Below, piece by piece: positions 23,255 through 33,610 of a DNA stretch of 64,000 nt. The notes under the pieces are model-generated. The model saw only the letters and a list, made by a program, of their open reading frames with translations. It did not search any database and was not told where the DNA came from. The first letter of the stretch is position 1. Every line of letters starts with the position of its first letter. The position numbers were made by a program, and so were the translations under genes. Source of the stretch: Kappaphycus alvarezii (lineage: Eukaryota; Rhodophyta; Florideophyceae; Gigartinales; Solieriaceae); assembly GCA_002205965.3 (NCBI GenBank), contig NADL03000620.1:620001-684000 (forward strand), given 5' to 3'.

Positions 23255-24785
23255 TCCGATGGACCTTGTTTTATACGTCACCGAGGATATTGGTGCAGGC
23301 TCGACTCGGTCGCGCGATACACGCTCTTGCGTGTCTCCAATTTCGATCACAACAGTGTCGTTTCAAACTTCCCAGACTCAATGTGGACCAATTCCCACGG
23401 CAGACAACTTGTTTTGCCGTTCTTTGCTCGACCTGGGCTCTCTCCTAAGGAATACAAACGATCCGATCGGTATTTCGTATGCCAGTTTTCGTAGCCGCGC
23501 ATCAAAGTTGCGTTTGTATCTTGCTTTTTCCTTCTCTATAGACTGGTCTACGGTAGAAATAAGACCTTTTAACCAAGGCCTCCACCAGTGGTGGTATTGT
23601 ACTGTCGATTAGTTCTCTTCAAGAGTAGGCTGTGCTTGGATTGCTAAGGAAGTGGGCGCGCGTGACAAGACGAGTTCGAAGGGGGCCAAGTTCGTTGTCC
23701 TGTGGACTTTTGTGTTATAAGCAAATGTTAATGCGTCCGTGAAGAGGTCCCAGTCCTTCGGGTGATCAGCTACGTAGTGCCGGAGGGCCGCAAGGATGGT
23801 ACGATTGAAACGTTCGGCTTGCCCATTTGCCTGCGGACGGTAGGTAGTATTGAATAAGTTATTGATACCCACAATTGAGCAGACGCTCAAGAAGAATTTT
23901 GAAGCAAACTGGCTACCATTATCGGACAGTAACTGAATGGGTGGACCGTACACAAGAACCTAGTGTATTACAAAGGCGGAAAAAACTGCTGCAGCAGAGA
24001 TTTTTTTGAGAGTAACGGTTCGTACGAGCTTGGAATATCGATCAGTGATCACCAGCAAGAAGCGATTCTCCCTGTTGGTGCGGATGAGTTCGCCGAGTAT
24101 GTCGATTGCCACGAACTCCAGTCGGGCTCTTGGTGCAAATAGCTTTAGCTCCTTCACAGAGTTTGGCAAATTGATTCTGTTTTCGCACTAGTCAGGCACG
24201 AGCGAACGACGGCGCAACAATCCATCTACATTGATGGCCAATAGTAGGGCTTTTTAAGAGAAAATATAGTCTCCGGCCACCTGGATGAGCGCCTAACTTG
24301 GAATGATGACTGAGTCTTAAAATCCTCTGCTGAAGGGAGTTAGGCACGACGATCTGACCGTATTCCGATGCTGTTCGACAGAGGTATCCTTCGTGTTCTG
24401 GAGCGTCCATTGTGAAGGGGAGCTTGTGTCCAGCATTTATTCTTGAACGGATCTTCTGGCATAAGTCGTCTTTATACTGTTTCCTGGAGAGCTCCTCCGA
24501 AGAAATACATTCGAATTCTTCTTCACTTCCGTTTTGAATGGTTATTACTTGATCTGCAATGTCAAAATAAATCTCGATTTCATCAAACTCTGTGATCTGC
24601 CCAGCCTTTTTGTCGTATTCTGATTCGATTTTCGCAGAAGAGTCCAACTTTCCCTCTTCAAGAGCGGAGGAGTCATCTCCAAGAAAGCACAGTACTTCCT
24701 CGCCGAAACCTCCAACAGTTTCGCCGAGAGTACTAATTACTGACAATGCATCTGCTTGTGTATTTGCTTTTCCCTTTTTATACAC
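23255..24785 (-). pseudogene. integrase of gypsy element II
   Basis: On the minus strand: a zinc-binding N-terminal part at 24,192-24,785 (ILRLSHHSKLGAHPGGRR and the C-containing end, HHCC type), preceded by a DALSVIS-type RNase H end. The core follows in two frames. At 23,960-24,169 the first Asp lies in FVAIDILGEL, and ITDRYSKLVRTV follows. At 23,609-23,953 the second Asp lies in LLSDNGSQFASKFF and the Glu in YRPQANGQAERFNRTI. Downstream, about 23,260-23,600, a GPY/F-type module is readable (NKLSAVGIGPHSVWEV, one stop, then GDTQERVSRDRV). All three catalytic acids are present. At least two stops interrupt the frame. Confidence 0.85.
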
Positions 24786-24799
24786 AACTTCAAAAGTCT

Positions 24800-26030
24800 A
24801 GTTCCGAAATTCGGAGCTTCCCGGGAACAAACCGACCCGATGGATCATTGACATTCGTTAACCACCTCAGTGAGGAATGATCCGTATGGGTGGTGAATTT
24901 CTCCCCTGCTGGTAGGGTCGCAATGTCGTTAAAGCCCAAACCACGTCCAGGCATTCTTTTTGTGACAGGTTAACGTATCTCGGCTTCCTGGAGTGATCTA
25001 GAGAATAATCCAATAAGTTTCCGTTCCCCCTTTGGGTATGTTTGGAACAGGGCGACTCCTATCTGATATTGACTATCGTCCGTGTCTATTGAATAAGGTA
25101 GCCCCGCCTTTGGCAAAGCCAATACCTTGGGTGACAAAATTTCGGTAATAGGAGTCCGGAAAGCTACTTCTTCGGTAGCACCAAATGGTTCTATCTTGGT
25201 TGGCATAACTTCTCACAAAAGTTTGTTAAGTGATGCCGCGATGCTTTAAAAATCTTTGATAAAGCGGCGGTATAAATTACAAACACCGAGAAAACTCCAA
25301 AGCTCAGTAATCGTTGTCTGGTGCTTCGCCTGCCGGAGTGCGGCTACTCCGGTAGAATCTATTTCCAACTTCCTGGCTTGATAATTTGTCCTAGGTATTT
25401 GACCTTATCGGACCCAAATGTACATTTCCTTTACTTGAGGGATACACCAGCATGTTGCAACACCCACAGAATTTATTCGACATAGTCGATGAGTTCCTCC
25501 ATTTTTTTGGAGAAAATGATGACATCGTCAGGGTACACTAGACAGGAGCGCCATCGGTATGGTGAAAGAAGAATGTCGAGGGTCCGCTGAAACTTAGCAG
25601 GTGCGTTGCATAATCTGAATGGCATTTGCCTATAGCGATATAGTCCTGCGTAGAATACGAAGGCGGTCTTTTCTCTGTCCTCCTTTGCAACTTGAACTTG
25701 CCAAAAACAAGAGTTGCGATCAAGGGTGGTGAATATTGATGCATCTCCCAAGGAGTAAATTCATTCATCCATCCTTGGCAAAGTTTAAGTGTCCTTCACT
25801 ATGACGGCGTTCGTTTTTCTATAGTCAACGCAAAAACAAACCGTCCCATCGGGCTTCGTAATTAGCACCACCGGTGCAGCCCGTGATGACTGTGCGGGCT
25901 CAATTACTCCTACCTCTAACATTCTCTGTACCTCCGTTGCTTCTAATTCCCTTGCCTTGGGTCCAGCCCGGTAAGACGGTTGAGCGATAGAATGAGTCCC
26001 GGTAATTTATTCGATGTGGTATTCAACAGT
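24800..26030 (-). pseudogene. reverse transcriptase and RNase H of gypsy element II
   Basis: RT begins near 26,010 (YRAGPKARELEATEVQRML) and continues with VVLITKPDGTVCFCVDYRK, FTTLDRNSCFWQVQVA, MPFRLCNAPAKFQRTLD and the catalytic YPDD (VYPDDVIIFS, about 25,520-25,540), then a primer-grip/thumb region. RNase H follows (SIDTDDSQYQIGVALFQ at about 25,080; LSQKECLDVVWAL at about 24,930). The order and spacing are standard for Ty3/gypsy. Numerous stops (several between 25,750 and 25,800 and in 25,210-25,470) make it non-functional. Confidence 0.9.
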
Positions 26031-26120
26031 ATTGATGGTTCCCATTGGGCCATCCCACATACTCGAGTACTCGTTCAGCATTTCCATGAATCTAGTGGCC
26101 AGCGTTAGATCTATGTGTCT

Positions 26121-27149
26121 CTAGTCGAGGACTTCTACTGATTTTGTATACCTTTCTGGTGCTAAGTCATCTCCATTCAGAGTTTTGTGCTCATACCCTT
26201 TAAGGCCAGGACTCCGGTGTCCAGCAGGCGGTGGTGCAGGACCATACTCTGAGGATATTTCTTCGGTGATACCGAGTACCTCTCCGAAACTTTGCTTACT
26301 TGGTACTGTTATTGATGGATGAGGTGATGCTTGAGCAACTATTTGCAATGGATGGAGAGTTATAGGGGATTTGGTGAAATTCGCGATCAACAACCGAAAT
26401 AGGACCCCGGCTTCTACTTGTGCAATACAATTGGCCGCTGCCAATCCGAGTTTGTTGTAGATACTTAAGTCAGTTTGTACAACTATCAGGCCGTGGCGGT
26501 CTGTTGTCACTGGTACAAATGATTGGCTTTGTGGTGAAATAGTATCCCGGGTGGACATCCTAATGTTGTTTGATGCCCCTCCGTCCTTCAAGGGTGGTTC
26601 CAGTTCTGTTGGTAGCGGCTTCTTACTAGGTGCCCTCTTTAGAGGTCTGCGTACAACTGGAACAGTAATTCCTCCATCGAGCTCAACGAGCTTCTCCCGG
26701 GGACGGATGGCTCCCACAAAACGGTCACAGAAATCTGTTCCTAGTATCACTGACGCGGCGAGCTTCTCGCAGACAATGAACATGACTAGGGCAAGAAATA
26801 TTCCTAGCCGTATTGGAAGCTTAATGGTCCTGAGTGTCCTCAACGGATTGATATTGGCATCACAGATGTCCGAGAGTGGGCCATAAAATAGAAGATTCAT
26901 CGCTTCCGGTGGGTGTTCCGAACTTCGGACAAAGATAGGGCCTGCTCCAGTGTCTAAAACCACAAGCGTCCGATGCATGAGTCCTGGTGGAAGGCAAATA
27001 TCAGCGTAAACCTCGTAATTGCGTCGGGCCATGACCATGACTCTGTAGGGGTGCTTTATGCTCCTAACCTTCCTCCATGGACGCTGGAGCTTGAAGAGGT
27101 GATCTGATCCACGGGAACTTACAATTTTTGGGATCACTAACAGCTGCAT
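26121..27149 (-). pseudogene. aspartic protease region of gypsy element II
   Basis: 342-codon open frame, the longest intact piece of this element. LVVLDTGAGPIFVRSS carries the DTGA active site, and SVILGTDFCDRFVGAI is the hydrophobic ILG-D-F segment of retropepsin-like gypsy proteases. The C-terminal half is a linker towards RT with a Pro-rich stretch. It lies between the zinc knuckle and RT, as expected. It is separated from RT by a stop after SVEVLD. Confidence 0.8.
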
Positions 27150-27529
27150 TTCGGGATCCGGGGCGGTACCTGAAGTACTACCATTTCTGTTAGTAATGAA
27201 GCGGGACCGTGGGGCCCCAGATTTGCTAGCAACTGTGTCCGAGGTGACAATCTCTTCCCAATGGGAGGCTCCCTTTACTCTTTTTTTGAAAGGTTATCTG
27301 GGACCGCCGCGGATGGAACCGGTGGTATGAAACCTATCTCCATCGCCGAAGAATGGAGTTTAGCGATATATTTAGGTTCCGTAATTGGATGCTGGGCTTC
27401 TTACTTCAACATCCGGGCGAAACGGTTATAGCTTGTCTGCCGTACCATGGCCTTCTCTTCAGGGATCGAAGCTTCATAGCTCCGTAATACCGGCGGAAGT
27501 TCCCGCAAGGGTAAAATTCATTCTGGAGA

Positions 27530-29559
27530 AATATGTCCCCGGCCATAGCATGTGTGGCATATGAAGTTATGACGGCGAATTATCTGCTGCCCTTTCGTAA
27601 ATCGTGACGTTGATTGCGCCTAGGTCCGTTTGTGTGGCGGTCCGCGTATGGGAATCGTGGTGCGGGAGTATTTCCTCGATCCGAGAGTAGGAGAGAGGGA
27701 TCATAAGAGGTCTCTACAGATATTGAAGTAGGTCCTTCCTCCGTCGTACAAGTTGGAATATCCGAAGCACCAGCTTGGTCAAGTATGTGAGCCTCGTAGT
27801 CATTTCCGTCGGCATCGTACTTGATCGTTGAATTTTGAAATGCGGACGTGGAATCTAACAATTCAACAGTCCTTATCTTTGACGGTGACTTTGTATCCCA
27901 CCGAGGAGCCGTAATTCTGGTACTAGTTTTGGCTGGACGGGTCCCGATTGAGACCTTTCGGAGCGCTTGAGAGCGAGCTCTGACGGAGATGACTTGAATC
28001 CCGGCCTACTCTACAATATCTATGAGGGTAGCTGCCTTATTTGTGCGTCGGTAATGGCTGACAACTCCCTTGATTCGGCGGTCCAGACCGTCGATGTACA
28101 TCTTAATAAGCTCTTGGGCGTCATGAGCGTTCCACAACGGCTGCTGACGTCAGGAAGGCGCAAATAGTTGTCACGTTCTCCTTCGTTGGGTAGCTGCTGA
28201 ACACCTCGCATAGCGAGTACCACATCGTGTATGGCATCATCAGTGGCGAAGGATCGAATCATCCACTGGACTGCCTCAGGCAAGCTCGTAATACCTCCCT
28301 GCGCTGGTGAGTTTTTTCAGCGACAGGGCGAAATTGCCTTTCTGCGTTTCCGGTTAACAGGTCGGAAAGAATCCAAAATCCTTGAGATTCTGTCATGCCC
28401 TGGAGGTTGAACTCCATAACCATCAGTGCTGGGAAAGCCAACACCATGATAAGATCTTCTCCTGAGAAATAGATCCTTCTTCTTAATCTTTTGCTCAATT
28501 CGTCTGGCTTTCGTCCGAGCTTTCCCTGTCTGAGAGTAATTAAGTGACTTGGAAGTTCGCTTCAAGCGGTACAGACGATACAAATTGTTTGTTCGCTTTA
28601 ACTCCTCTGGACCTATCAACTCACGGCCTGGTTCTTCAGGAAGGCCAATTCGTGTCCTGGTGGATCTACCAGAGGTTGCTAATACATTTCGGACCTTTTT
28701 TCGATACGAGCGGTTCTTGGACTTCTTTGCGACTCGCACTTTTTCATATCTTCCTTTCGGATGTCCTGTCCCATTCACAGAGAGGTCCGAATCTGAATCT
28801 GTAGAAGCATCTTCAGAATCTTCTTCTCCAATTCCGTCGAGTGAGCAAGATTCAGACGACGATGAGTCTTTATGTAATTTCCTATTGTTCTTCTTGACCC
28901 TGTTCTTTTTAATGACTTTGCTCTTCTTCCTCGTTGCGAACGGTCACGACTTCGTTGATCTCCATCCTTATCATCATCTCCGTCGTCATTACAACGAGGT
29001 CCTTCAACATCGGTAATACGATAACTCCCTGGTCCGGGTGAAGATCGAGAGTTTGGGTACCCAGTACGGCCCCAGACTCGAGAAGACTTTGGCGGATGCT
29101 GATACGTTCGGCTCTTTCTATACTCGTAGCTTTTTCAAAGGCTAGGTCTTCCAGCTGAGGGTTAGCATCCTTCCTCAGAGTTGCAGTCTCATCTTACAGT
29201 GTTCCTACAGCAACCTTTTTAGTAAACAATGCTGTTTAAACGAGCTCCTTGCTGACGAAAGTCAACATCAAATCGGACTTCACCCATCTTCAGAATTCCT
29301 GGGTTGCAGTCATCTCTCCTTTAACAGTATTGATCTCCGTGCGCACTAAAGTGCAAATCTCCTCCCGGAGAGAAGCATCATGCTCCAGGCAGCGGGAGTC
29401 GATGCTCTTTGGGGGTGCTTCCGTGACCGATGGTATGTCTCCGGCCAAAGACCTGGAACGAGTCTGCGCACGGGGTGCAGTTGACGAGGCTACACCTTTA
29501 GGTGCAGTGCCCGCTCGAGTACGAGAGCGAACAGATCTAACGGAAGACATTCGGATCAT
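27530..29559 (-). pseudogene. gag with zinc knuckle, gypsy element II
   Basis: The likely start is near 29,550 (MSSVRSVRSRTRAGTAP), a basic Ser/Arg N-terminus. A gag core is readable in shifting frames: FSGEDLIMVLAFPALMVMEF and GMTESQGFWILSDLLTGNAE at 28,259-28,498, then AVQWMIRSFATDDAIHDVVL at 28,020-28,283. A CCHC knuckle appears at about 27,535-27,570 as CHTCYGRGHISPE, where the fourth ligand position is replaced by a stop (TGA for TGC or TGT). Gag packages the RNA into virus-like particles. This copy cannot encode an intact one. Confidence 0.8.
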
Positions 29560-29766
29560 AGTCCAAATATTCCTTATCCGCCGGTGGCGGCTTGACCACA
29601 GGGAACAAAGAAATTAACACTTTCTGATAAAGGGGCGTCTTCAATCCTCAACGACGAAAGAAGAAAACTCCCACTTAGAAGTAGAGTTACCAGAGGTGAG
29701 AGTTTCGAGAATCATCTACGACTTTGAAGTTGATCCAATAAGTTCTAGGTCTGGAGGCCAGATTTG

Positions 29767-30781
29767 TGTAGTGCAATGCGCGGTGTGCAGTTACTCTCGT
29801 CCAGGAACGGAGCCCCGTCAGGAAATGAGAAAACCAACACACACACACCACGACCCACGAGTTGTTCGCTGTCTTTCTTTCTCTTTAAACACCCTGCAAT
29901 GTAGTAGTACAGCTCGCCGACGGAGAGGAGAAGTGGGGCTGGAAGAGCGGGGGTGATTCCTTGGACGGCTGGACGGTATACTTGCCCTCCGGGTTTTAAC
30001 GCCGGACCGTGGTCAGGAGAATGCTAGAACCTTGATAAGTATCGATTCCAAAGAACCGTAGACACCAGGGGTGTAATACTGGACAAAAAAGTTGTATTAG
30101 TGGGTCAGCAGTGCTGATTATCGCCTATGGAGATAAGGATGTTGTCACCAACGACAAACTTTAAGTTCCTTCTTGTATATAAACGCTGGAGTCCGGGGCT
30201 CTAAGTGTGAGTAAATATCACAAACAAACAACAAAAGGGGTATTATAATATTTGATGGAGAAGGAGAAACAAAAAGAGAGACCCGGGGGATAAACATGGC
30301 TATAGCCAAAGTTGCCGTTGGCAAAGTTTCTGCAAAGGCGGAAGTTGGGAGTAAAGTTCAGAGCCAGCACCGAGGTGGCTGTGTAATCTAGAGCCGTAGT
30401 GGCCAGGTAGGTATAGCTACTAGTTAGCTAGGTTAGGGCTATCTACGACGGCGGGGTAAGTAAAATTAAGGTCAACCAATTAATGGAGATCCAAGTTAGA
30501 GATAGTTAAAGTCGACACTTGGCCCAATAGGTGCATTTCACCTGCGAAAATATCAGGTCCAATGGGAGGGCAGAATGATTCGGACTGCTAGACCTCGACC
30601 CCTCTCGGATGAGCATACAGTACAAGAAGTAATGGTGGGCGACAATCGAAAATTGCCCTTACTGTACAGTACGGTGTCTGTTGGTAGCAGTGTGCCAGCA
30701 CGAACAAAAATTGGATCTTAAAAAGATCACTAAAACCAGATCCACCGGTGGCAGTACAGTACGAGTGCCAATTGCACTACA
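29767..30781 (-). repeat. 5' LTR of gypsy element II (copy 3 of the 1-kb LTR family)
   Basis: 1,015 bp beginning TGTAGTGCAAT and ending ATTGCACTACA: perfect 11-bp terminal inverted repeats. The best-preserved ends among the four copies. Immediately inside (29,750-29,766) the minus strand reads CAAATC then TCTGGCCTCCAGA, a small self-complementary motif, where a primer-binding site would be expected. Confidence 0.8.
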
Positions 30782-30846
30782 GTACTGTGCATTCTGTAGT
30801 ATGCTCGGTGGCCCACTTACGCGCCAGCCTCATACAGTACTGGTAA

Positions 30847-31831
30847 TTGCCATTCGTACATCGTCGTGTGCAGCAGATACTTTCTTCAACTGAGGACTTA
30901 GTCTTTTGCAAAGTCAAGAAAGCACCGCCACTTACTACCGATCACAAAAATTCTCGCATAGAGTCGTCAAGAGCGAGCCATATCAAATCCACTCAAAAAT
31001 GTGGTCGTATTGTGTGGTCTGACGAGAAGAAGTTTAATTTAGACGGACCAAATGAATTTAGACATTATTCGCATGACCTAAGGAAGGCCGAAGTCGTTTT
31101 GTCCAAGCGTAGGGTTAAAGGTGGGGGAGTGACGGTGTTTGGCTGCGCATCTGCGTACGGGTTTTCAGATTTAGCAATTCTGCAAGGGAATCAAGACTCT
31201 ATCAAGCATTGCAGTACTCTGGAGAACTATCTGCTGCCCTACATCGATGAGCGCATGCCTCTTCACTGGATTTTTACGCAATATAATGCATCGATTCACA
31301 CATCAAATGTGTTTCGGTAATGGGTGCAAGAGAATTTGAGCCATGCACTTGCGTGGCTGCCGAGGTCCCCGACTTGAATCTTACAGATTCAAGTCAATGT
31401 CTGGGGGATACTTGCAATGCCATTGTACGCTAACAATCGGCAGTTCCGCAAATTAGAGATCCTACAAGTGCTGTTCTGACTGAGTGGTCAAAACTGGATC
31501 AAAATTTGATTAAAAAGCTTCCTAACAATTTGCCAAAGCGCTGTGCGCAGGTATTGGAGGGGCAGGGTGCGAAAACAGACTAGGTTGTTTTTCAAATAAA
31601 TTTGTTTTTCGATTGATGATAAAACATTCTGGTGCTATCCTAATTTCGTGAGCGGAAAATATAAATTTTGCGATAAATTTATTTTTCTTTGTGGCCAATG
31701 AGATTGAATCTTGTATCTTTTATCTGGTTTCATATTGCTCTTCTAATCAAGTAAAATTTATTTAAACTTGCCAACCAAGTCAACTTGCACATGCATATCC
31801 ATGGGTGGTGCTATTTTAATTTCGCGCACTG
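30847..31831 (+). mobile_element. second Tc1/mariner relic abutting the LTR
   Basis: The transposase fragment at 30,847-31,320 carries IVWSDEKKFNLDGPN (first catalytic Asp) and ENYLLPYIDERMP. The second catalytic position reads QYNASIHTSN, so the usual Asp is replaced by Tyr. After 31,320 the frame breaks, and a shifted frame gives VPDLNLTDSSQCLG in place of the SPDLNPIENLWG block. The right end is CTATTTTAATTTCGCGCACTG followed by TA, a classical Tc1 tip (CAGTGCGCGAAATT on the other strand). A similar but diverged GTGCTATCCTAATTTCGTGAG occurs at about 31,634. The left tip was not found. It is related to, but clearly distinct from, element A. Confidence 0.7.
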
Positions 31832-32220
31832 TAATAGTAGTGCTGTGCTGTAATTACTGCAATTACTGTAATGTAATCTGCACGCAGAGCGAGGATCTTT
31901 ATGCATCAGTATACGGTATGCTTACTGAAGCTTTCTGTAATGAATGAACTGGATCGTGCTGCGAAACGCGTTGTCTTGTCTGATGAAGCGCTCTGCCTGG
32001 CCTTGGATATCCCCACGCGTGAGCCACTGTTTCTGGGCGAAAGCAATTTTTCGGTAACGAGAACGTGAATTGCGGTAGGAATTGCGCATCCTCATGCCCA
32101 ATCCAATCCCTAATCACCATCGCGACACACCGCAAGAGATCCCTCTTGCATCCTAAACGTCCTCAAATAACCTTCGATCTCGCCGCATCCGATTTTGCTA
32201 ACAAGTTTCTCGCAACAACC
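31832..32220. other. 5' intergenic region of the gene island
   Basis: Short TACTGTAAT-type repeats at 31,830-31,880, then GC-richer sequence leading to the first gene. No separate gene is seen. A promoter for the OCIA-like gene must lie here, but I cannot point to a motif. Confidence 0.4.
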
Positions 32221-33389
32221 ATGAGCACTCCACAGAAATTCGATCCGCCTGAGGCTGTTGTTGGTCCGGCCTTCACCGAACTTATGAGCCGTTTGGCACG
32301 TTCGCGGCTCACAATCCAAACGAGATGGGAATGTCCGAGGAGGAACGCAAAATCTTTGACTACGGAGTGTCTGAACGCAAGCGAGTTTTGGAGCACACCC
32401 TAGTTTTAGTTTTCGGTCAGTGGGCTATCTACCGTCAGGCTGTATCACGCCTTCAGTCTCGCTTTCTACGAGTTTCCTACGGCACTGGAGCATTTCTATC
32501 AACAACTTATTTCCTTGGAGCGCGGGCGCGACGGGTAAGTCAGGAGATGTTTGCTACGATTGCCACCACCGCGACAAATTCTCCGTTGGCAAATGAAGCG
32601 AGAGTGGTATTGGCCGAGTTGGAGGGACCGGATGGGCCGTATTTCAGAAAGATTTGCACGGAAAAGGGATTCAAGGAGGATTTGGGTTCGGTCATAGCGG
32701 CACTAGATGCCAAGGAGGGAAGGGATCCTACCGTGGACAATTTGCACCCGCAGTTGAGGTTGAGGCCAAGGTTGCCGGTTGGTTTTGTCCATGGAAGGGG
32801 TGACTATGGCATAGCAGGGGTACAAAGCAGAAGAAGCAGGGGGGATACCACAGGCGGGAGGGAAGTTGACATGGATAGGAGAGACATCGGAGTGACGAGA
32901 CGGGGGGGCGACTCGAGACAAGTCGCTGGATGGAAACGTGAAAACGGCTTAGGGGATATCGGAGTACGGGATATGGATGGAGAAAGGCGGGAGACTCGGG
33001 GGAAATGGGAGGGTGGTGCGAGGAGAGGAATGGAGGTTGACGGTCTCGATGGTGGACGAGGAGGACTGAATGGGGAAGTGGTGCTTCGTTCAAGCAGGGT
33101 AAAGGATTGGCCACGTCAGCGATCGGTCGAGGAGAACTGGGAGGAGGGAACTGTGGATGCGCTCGACGGAAAGCCGTTTGATTTTGCGACAGCGGCGAAG
33201 GGGGGATGGGAAGTCGAAAATGGAGATGAATGGATGGAGAAGGAGAACGGAGGTGGTAACAGGTCTGGGTGGGAAGAGGAGGACGATGTGGAGAGAGAGA
33301 TGACACCAGGGCAAAGGAGGGCAGCGGAAAGGCGACGACGCAGGATGAGGGCGAGAGGGATGATGAAGGATGATTTGGAGGGCAGCTGA
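32221..33389 (+). CDS. OCIA-domain-like protein with long charged C-terminal tail; apparent frameshift near codon 20
   Basis: The ATG at 32,221 opens MSTPQKFDPPEAVVGPAFTE, but that frame runs out at 32,403. The neighbouring frame is open from 32,253 and continues as YEPFGTFAAHNPNEMGMSEE through to 33,389. Joining them needs one extra base near 32,281, so one base appears to be missing, or a start at 32,325 is used. The conserved-looking part (MSEEERKIFDYGVSERKRVL, a hydrophobic stretch, RFLRVSYGTGAFLSTTYFLG, NSPLANEARVVL) recalls the OCIA domain of small mitochondrial/endosomal membrane proteins (E-E-R start, hydrophobic pair, NSPL end), a weak assignment. The tail of about 220 residues is Gly/Arg/Glu-rich and ends RRAAERRRRRMRARGMM. 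The next gene follows after 221 bp on the same strand. Confidence 0.6.
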
Positions 33390-33610
33390 GTCTGACAATG
33401 TGTGGATGAGGCGAATTGATGCCAGGATTGGCCGATTTTATTATTATGTTTTGGCTGCAGGTGACATCAGACAGGTTTTTTGCAGCCCTGCAGCAATAAA
33501 CGGGCCTTTTCTTGAATCATGAGCAATCGCACTCAAGTCTAGCATGCGATGGTGGTCGAGTTATCGCGACTTAGCTTGCCCCCGAGACAGCCGCTTCCCC
33601 TGTACCCAAC

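Larger units (their letters stand above)
18165..30781 (-). mobile_element. Ty3/gypsy LTR retrotransposon II with chromodomain, 12.6 kb, decayed
   Basis: Two nearly identical direct repeats of about 1,015 bp bracket minus-strand gag, zinc knuckle, protease, RT, RNase H, integrase and a C-terminal chromodomain (22,636-29,559). A purine tract (minus-strand AGAAGGGGGATA) lies directly against the left LTR, as expected for the 3' polypurine tract, which supports reading the pair as 3' and 5' LTRs. About 3.4 kb between integrase and that tract is extra and includes a long antisense open region. No initiator-Met primer site is visible beside the right LTR, and flanking pentamers (TTTTG, GTACT) do not match. 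All pol domains contain stops or frameshifts. Confidence 0.75.

Noticed and set aside
32728..33306. 192-codon minus-strand frame, rich in Pro, Ser and His
   Set aside because: Antisense shadow of the Gly/Arg/Glu-rich tail of the OCIA-like gene.
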